Assembly: GCF_000165425.1 (NCBI RefSeq)
Contig: NW_001798980.1
Span: 211,545-275,544, forward strand
Reading direction: 5' to 3'
DNA from: Paramecium tetraurelia
Lineage: Eukaryota > Ciliophora > Oligohymenophorea > Peniculida > Parameciidae
Length of the DNA: 64,000 bases
Within the stretch, counting starts at the first letter, position 1. The number at the start of each line of letters is the position of its first letter. The notes below the pieces were generated by a model. That model made no database searches. It was not told the DNA's origin and worked only from the letters and a program-made list of their open reading frames with translations. A program made the position numbers and the translations under genes. Below, one piece after another: positions 57,701-64,000 of the stretch.

Positions 57701-60700
57701 AAAATCATGTTGGTTGGATTTAATTTTGGACAGCACTTGCATCTAGTGAAACTCTGTGACCTAGCGCAGAGCAAGCAAATAATCCGACCGATCCTCCCCC
57801 ACTTTTAAATATAGTGATTGTTTGCCGCCATTAGCCTATTGAAAGTACATCTTACCTTTGTATCTAGTTGATGCATACTGCCCACACCTGCAGTGCAACC
57901 TCTAATCCGTAAACACCAGAAGATCTAATTATGGCCACCTCCAGTAATTGGAATTCTTCTTACCAAATGAAAAATACTGTTATAGATTGTATCCTGATAC
58001 ATTTTAAGAGACTATTCCTCGGAATGCGCTCCACTTTCAAATAGTGTAGGAATTCTAAAGGACTCCAAACATTGTGGATCGAATCAGTATGCTACCTCCA
58101 TTCTCTAAAGTCTTACAATTACGAGCTAATTTTATTACCTTTGATGCAAAGACATTCAGATTAAGCAAATTATGGAAGTTTAAAATGTAAGCTCTCCAAA
58201 ATATTGTAGTTCTAATTACAGCATTTACTTCAGCTAACAGTTGCACAAGATCACCTGTATTAATTCTTAATTGAAGTTTATTAAAGAAAAATCCTCTAAT
58301 CTTGTCTTACTTGATAGAATTCAAATCTGTCAACTTTAGCTATCCAAATAGAGGGGTAGCACGTAGTATAATTATATCCAACTGCAACATTATCTAATAA
58401 GAACTGAGCCTTATGTTATTGGGGCTTCTTTAGAAGTGGATTTCTTCTTGAAGGAGTTTAACGGAATTATAACAATTAAGCAACTCTTATTTTAAGAAAG
58501 ATGCAAGTACTCTCCAAAGTGTTGAATAGCTACTAAATCACGATGTACTTATGATTATATATTTTGCTGCATAACATGGTTAAAAATGTTCATCGTGTTC
58601 AACATTTGAAGTTTGCACAGTATACAATAAACCGTAGTGGTTTTCTCTGTTGATTTTTGTTAATATTGCAAATACGTATGGTTGTACTTTTGGTGATGCA
58701 CAATTAAAGTGGTCTATATTACATCCTGATTCAAAATCTTTGAAGAGTCAACATTAGTCCTCCAGTGTTTTAATCCAATCTTATGGATGTTGATAGGTTT
58801 TGTCATTTAAAATATGTACCTGATGTGTTATATACTTATGATAATGTAGGTCATATGCTTAATTTTTTAAGTAGTATAGCATTTAAATTCTTTCTGCCTA
58901 CATGTTTCCTTAATAATTGTATTTTTGTTCATTTTTAAGAACCTTACAAAATAATTTGCCATGCTAACTATTGAAATTATTTTTAAGTGCTATCATCAAT
59001 TCAAATTGAATTTTGTCGATACTTTTCACCAAATGAATTTGCTTCTTTGTACTATTATTGAATGACAATTTTATAGTTGCAACTCAATATTGTTTCTGTA
59101 TTGTGAGAGTCTAATGGTTTGGATCAGCTCCTCCTTTTCTTACTTATTGAGATTGAAATTTATGCAATAGAATTACTACTGGTAAATTTAATAATTGTGA
59201 TACTGTTTCTATATATCCTCTTGCACCTTATCTACCTAAATTGCTTTAGATATTTGAAATTGCATGAATATTTGATATTTACAGAATTTATTCTACCTTC
59301 TCTTAATAGTGTCCTGATAATCATGTTCATAATTCATCTTCTGTAGTTTCAGTAGTAATAAAAAGTAAATCCCACTAAAACTATCTCATATAAACAAATG
59401 ACTCATGATAACTATTAGATATACTTTAATACAACCACCTAAGCAATTCAACACATGGTTGAATAATTTACTCGAGATACATGTGTCCTTATTATTTTGT
59501 AATAAAATAAGATTGAAAATTTTAAATAATATATCTTACCCGATAATCAATATCTCAATAAAATTATTAATGATTGAAAATTCTTATCAAAATATGTTCA
59601 TATCCTTTTTTTGATCTGTCCTCATTAAATTATTAAATCATGAGTAGCTAGGGTATGCCCATAATGGAGTAGACTGTTCACCAACCTTTATATTCAGCAA
59701 GTGATGCACTCATACAGGATAATACATTGTTTTTTACCTAAGAGTTATCCTTATACAAATAAAGCAAAATTTACTTAACATTGGCTCTTATATCCTGTAT
59801 TAGAGTCTATAGTGCACTTAAAGCAAAAATTGAATGGTTTGTATTGAAGGATCTACTTCATAATATCAGTCTACCTTTCAACTAATACTCACTAAATTAT
59901 ATTTTAGAGATTTATATCACCTCCTAAAATTCTGTTGTCCTTCATATTATATTTCTTAAGCAGTTTAGTCATCTCAATTAAATGTAGTTAATATGTGACT
60001 TCTTTTTTATCTTAGTTTGCTTGACTTTGTAATATTATGGATATTACTTTATCCATCTTTTCAAACGCATTAACCTTGCTCGGTATAGTTATATATTTTA
60101 ACAAATCCTATTTCATATAGCTTGTGTGCTCAAACAAATTGCAAATCAACTTGGGTCTCACCAAGATGCATTTAATGCATATCCTTTGAAATCTGTTGTA
60201 ATCATGAGATATGAGATATAGCAATAAGGTAAGCGAAATTCTGAAAGCAAGTTTGTTTCACCTTCATTATGAGTAACCTCAAAACCTCTTATAACTAGCC
60301 ACCTCAGCTCTATGCTTCATTTTTGAATATTTTGCATCTGAAAAAATTTATAAATGTAACTTTACATTTATTCTGCTTGATTGTACTTATTTTCTTCATT
60401 AGCCTCCTAATCTAGCGTCAAAATTATTTTGTAAATTTGGGCTATTTCTTTCAGACCTTTCCTGATTTCCTTCGCAACTATTCATATACCCACAGAATAA
60501 CACAATCGAGTAAGCTGTCAAGTAAATTAATATATCTCATTATTCTAATCTTGTAATACTAGAAATTGTCAATCTTGAATAGCATCAAACTGATTAGTCT
60601 CTTGAAGCTTGTAGATTCTGCAAAACAGATGATCCGTCACAAATGTGTTGACAACTGTATTGCGAACCTTGAAACAATAAAGTCTGGTATTATGACTCCT

Positions 60701-60900
60701 TATAGAAAAGGAAATACTTCTGTCAGAATAATGAAAAGCTGAAATTTAAATTGGATACTGAGCTTCTGATGCAATAGTTGTATTTCACTCCTACTTAGAG
60801 AGAGGGAGTTTTAATTCTGGCTTGTTGAACAATATTTTAGTTAATTCTATTAGTATTATTTCTTATCAAGATTGTTGATAGATCGATACTTATTGTTATA
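57700..60900 (-). pseudogene. Decayed large glycine/cysteine-rich protein gene
   Basis: Minus-strand coding-like pieces in changing frames. Near 60650: LLFQGSQYSCQHICDGSS. Near 59900-60150: ICNLFEHTSYMKQDLLKYIT, VNAFEKMDKVISIILQSQAN, EVTYQLHLIEMTKLLKKYNM. Near 58050-58250: DLVQLLAEVNAVIRTTIFWR and TLENGGSILIRSTMFG. Near 57950: ITGGGHNQIFW. Near 57750: SGGGSVGLFACSALGHRVSL. The GGxxG blocks beside Cys-rich parts recall the very large extracellular proteins common in ciliates. Frequent TGAs and frame changes show it is not intact. Confidence 0.5.
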
Positions 60901-63150
60901 GAAAATAATTTTCTAAATTGGCTTTTTATCAATCTGCCTGCCTATCGAACCAATTAAAAAGCGTTATATCATAAGAATAGGGAATTAGAGCCACAAGCCA
61001 GATAAAGAAAATAAATTAATTTGATTGAGAATTAAATTTCTGATTTGCTATATTTATAAGGAGGTTCTTAGTATAATTTCAAAAATATAAAATATCAATG
61101 TTGTAGTTTAGATATATTTGGAGATTATGAAGGTTAACGTAAATTCATACAAAAAGCTTTAAATTATTGAAACTAGAAACTATTTTCCGACTATTAAGCT
61201 CTTGTTATTTAGATTAAAATCATTACTTTTGAGAGGCAAGCAATATCATCATTATCAAATACTTAACATTTTAAAATAGTATCATTTATGTATTCCTTTA
61301 CCTCTTCTTTTAAATGAGACGTTTTACATTTGAGAAAGCCTCCTATGTACCCCTAATGAATAATTTGAATTATCCTCATTTTCTTGAAATTGAAAATTTT
61401 ATAATGTTAAAGTTTCTGACTATCAAACAGTTATTTCCTTAGCAAATGCCTAATTTATAGTTCAAGTTTGATCTTGCCTCGTTATTAATAAAGTTATCTA
61501 ACATTAGATAGTCCTATTTTAGTAAGGAATGCGTTTTTGACTTGTTCGAAGGAACATTAAGTTCCACATATCATTTCCTAACTTTCTAATGTCCAAAGTT
61601 AGGCAGTATTTGATTTTGTAAATAAAACTAAAATTAAAATCAATTTCATTAATAATTCTTTAATTATCCTTTGAAATTTATCTAAGCAATTTCCCTTCGT
61701 TTTTTTTGAGCATCTTGAAATAAGCAACATAACCATTTTTCTATGATATCTTAAATAATTTAGTCGCTTAGGATATATTTAAAATTTATAAACCTTCGCC
61801 AATTTTTTAAATGATTGTATTAAGAACTGAAGATCGAAATCTAAAGGCCATATATTATTCATCTGTCTATTTGGCATGGATTTTACGAGTTCATATTTAT
61901 TGCCATTTCTGCAAATTTCATTTTCAAAAGAGAGACCACACGTTCGCAATTAGGTCAAATGTGCAATGGTAAAAGCCTATAAAGATTTCATTTGATTATA
62001 TACAAATTCATTTTCACTTTCACATTTTCCTATGTTCAGTACTATTACTTCAATGAAGGTTATAATCTATAACGGTTTTCTATTTGTTACTTATTCTAGC
62101 ACAATAATTTAGCTTGTACTTAAAATGAATTACTATTAGATGGATCAATTCTGAACCTAAAAGCAGGTTACTTATACAAACCATGATTTTCAAGATCATT
62201 AATAATTCTTATTCTCTTTCCTACTTCTTAAGGTGAGTATCCCCAAATCAGTAGAAGTTGAGATTATTAAATTTAGAAAGACTATAAATTTGTAGTATTT
62301 TGAGTAATCATCTTTTGTTCTATTTAAAAAAATGTTTCATGCCTTAAAGTCTACTTAACTGCCGAAATAATAACTCTTCATTCTTTTGATGAAAGCACTT
62401 TATTGTATATAACACTTATGCAAAGAAGGCTTGAACTATTCGGTTACTATACCGATGCACCACTAGGGAGATTGAGGATGATATTACCATTATCAAACAA
62501 ATAAACTGCAATAAAGTCCAGCACCCAGAAAATTTCAGGAAAGTTAACCAAGCAAATCCTATGATGTATCATAAAATTAATTTAAAAGACAACGCGAAAT
62601 TCATTGGCTATACTAAATCAGTTATGTTGTTAAATAAAAACATATTGAATTAGTTGGAAAGCAATTTGAGTTGATTAAATAATATAATATTTTAGATGAG
62701 ATTTAAATTATATATTAAGATATTTATTAGAAATGAATTTTAAGTTAACTAATAATAATAATTAATCATGAATTGCTAATATCTAAACCCTGGCTAGAGA
62801 TAAACGTGATACTAATACACTCTTTAATTTTCCTTATGCAATGGATGCAGTTAATATTCTCTACTCTGACACTACTTAATGTGCATCAATTTTATACTTA
62901 CTTCCTTGTATACTGCTTTATGTTTGAATCTGGATGATAGTTCCCAATTTACATTTATATGTGCTGTTCAACATTTACTGTATTTATTGTGAAGAACCTA
63001 TTGTGATGAATGTAATAACAATTATTCTATAAGAAAATAGCTCATGATTAACTTTGAATAATTATACAAAAAAGTTCTCCTAACCTTACAATATGTACTG
63101 CTAATAATACTTGCACAAGATCTAGTTCGATGTTTAGGCTCTCGTATACA
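60901..63150. other. Gene-poor region, about 2.2 kb
   Basis: AT-rich, stops in all frames, no motif recognised. May be further decayed parts of the neighbouring relic. Confidence 0.4.
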
Positions 63151-63580
63151 AAATTCATTATAGTTCCCTTGCATAGTATAGTTTAATTTATTTAGGTATC
63201 CAAATTTGCATAGCCTAAATTTATTATCTTTATTGTAGAATTAATTCTCCAAAGCCATAATTAACTTATAAGACTTAGAGACCTTAAGAAAAGTTGGTTA
63301 AGGGATGCAGAATAAGCATGATTTATGCTGAGTCAAGATTCTTGGATAAGGAATTATTGGTGGATGTTGCTGTATAGTCCAATTCTGCTTGAGTTAGTTT
63401 TAGAATGGATCTAACTTCTTAAAGGCAAACAGAAGGGGCAATCCTTAGATCATCTTAGGGATTGCTCTAATAAGCCTCATTCAAGGGTCATGTGAGAATA
63501 ACCTTCTAGAATTTGGACCCATCCAAAAGACAACGAGATATGGACTGAGAAACTTAGGAACGGATTTTGTCATTTCATAT
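63150..63580 (-). pseudogene. Coding relic, probably the upstream part of the same decayed gene
   Basis: A higher-GC island. The minus strand reads DDLRIAPSVCLQEVRSILKL, TQAELDYTATSTNNSLSKNL and LILHPLTNFSQGLQVLQVNY in one open frame, with small frame breaks upstream near 63480-63540. The plus strand is also partly open (ELLVDVAVQSNSA), so strand is likely but not proven. Extracellular-looking, no family named. Confidence 0.35.
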
Positions 63581-64000
63581 ACATGTATTGCATTAATCTG
63601 CTTCAGAATTATCCTTTATATTTAAAATGTTGTATTATTGAACTATTGCTATATGCTCAGTAAATAGAGATTTTATGATCCATTGATAAGTTACTTCATG
63701 ATATTGTTGCTGCGATTAATCTTAATTTCTGGATTTAATGGTATCTTTAAAACTGTTTATGTTTCTTCAAATCATTATCTCTTAATTTACATTGGTTGGG
63801 TATAATTCACTAGATAAATGGAGTTAATAGGTTTTATCTGTTGATTATGTAAATGCCGTTAGGCAATCTACTTAATTTTATATTGTTTTAATTAATATTA
63901 AAGTTTGTGTTTTTGTGGGCGACTAATTCCTCTACAGAAAATGAAGCAACTAATCAGCACGAAGAGATCTCTATGTTTTGTCTGGGCTAAATTCCCAACC

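Noticed and set aside
63400-63480. Imperfect inverted repeat (GGGCAATCC...GGGATTGCTC) as a structured RNA or terminator
   Set aside because: The arms mismatch at several positions and the stretch lies in a coding relic; no promoter or T run accompanies it.

Overview
The window is nuclear DNA of a ciliate that reads TAA and TAG as glutamine and uses only TGA as stop, almost certainly Paramecium or a close relative. Three things in the sequence show this. Histone H3 (16626-17048) reads through an in-frame TAA at the invariant glutamine of the ARTKQTARK tail and ends on TGA. Nearly every conserved protein needs TAA/TAG = Gln. The genes carry very short introns (20-38 nt, mostly 22-31, GTA...TAG) that must be removed to keep frame. 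The DNA is very AT-rich and intergenic gaps are short. Standard-code ORF calling fails here, so the gene models were assembled by hand from frame continuity, intron signals and protein motifs. Splice sites and start codons are therefore predictions.

Layout. 1-13.6 kb, mostly minus strand: partial unknown gene, two-box HMG protein, CDP-alcohol phosphotransferase, cyclophilin H (plus), CCCH zinc-finger protein, NOLC1/SRP40-like nucleolar protein, CCDC61/VFL3 basal-body protein, mitochondrial-looking TPR protein with an in-frame TGA, DUSP-domain protein (plus), tRNA-Lys(UUU), and a second CDP-alcohol phosphotransferase. 14.2-23.8 kb, plus strand: arginase pseudogene, WD40 protein, histone H3, PEX11, a Cys-rich RING-like protein, two tRNA-like genes (minus) and a long coiled-coil protein. 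24-33 kb: UFD2-type U-box E4 ligase, unknown protein, centrin, quinone-oxidoreductase-like MDR enzyme, unknown protein, sugar-transporter-like MFS protein.

34-53 kb: RING protein, interrupted HTH-like gene, coiled-coil protein, CGFS monothiol glutaredoxin with a His-rich leader, small coiled-coil protein, EFHC/Rib72 DM10 protein, histidine phosphatase, L-2-hydroxyglutarate dehydrogenase, protein kinase, two short overlapping ORFs, RanBP1, MORN protein, a secreted coiled-coil protein resembling trichocyst matrix proteins, an unknown gene, a CXC (tesmin/LIN54-type) protein, an AGC kinase and eIF2B-beta. 53-54.3 kb: small uncertain genes. 54.3-64 kb: gene-poor DNA with only broken coding stretches, mainly on the minus strand, that look like a decayed large glycine/cysteine-rich protein.

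There is no operon logic; this is a compact mosaic of housekeeping and cilium/cortex genes (VFL3, centrin, Rib72/EFHC). Several disabled copies (arginase, the broken HTH gene, the 54-64 kb relics) fit the gene decay known to follow Paramecium genome duplications. No CRISPR array, operon-type regulation, intact transposase or clearly novel multi-gene system was found.
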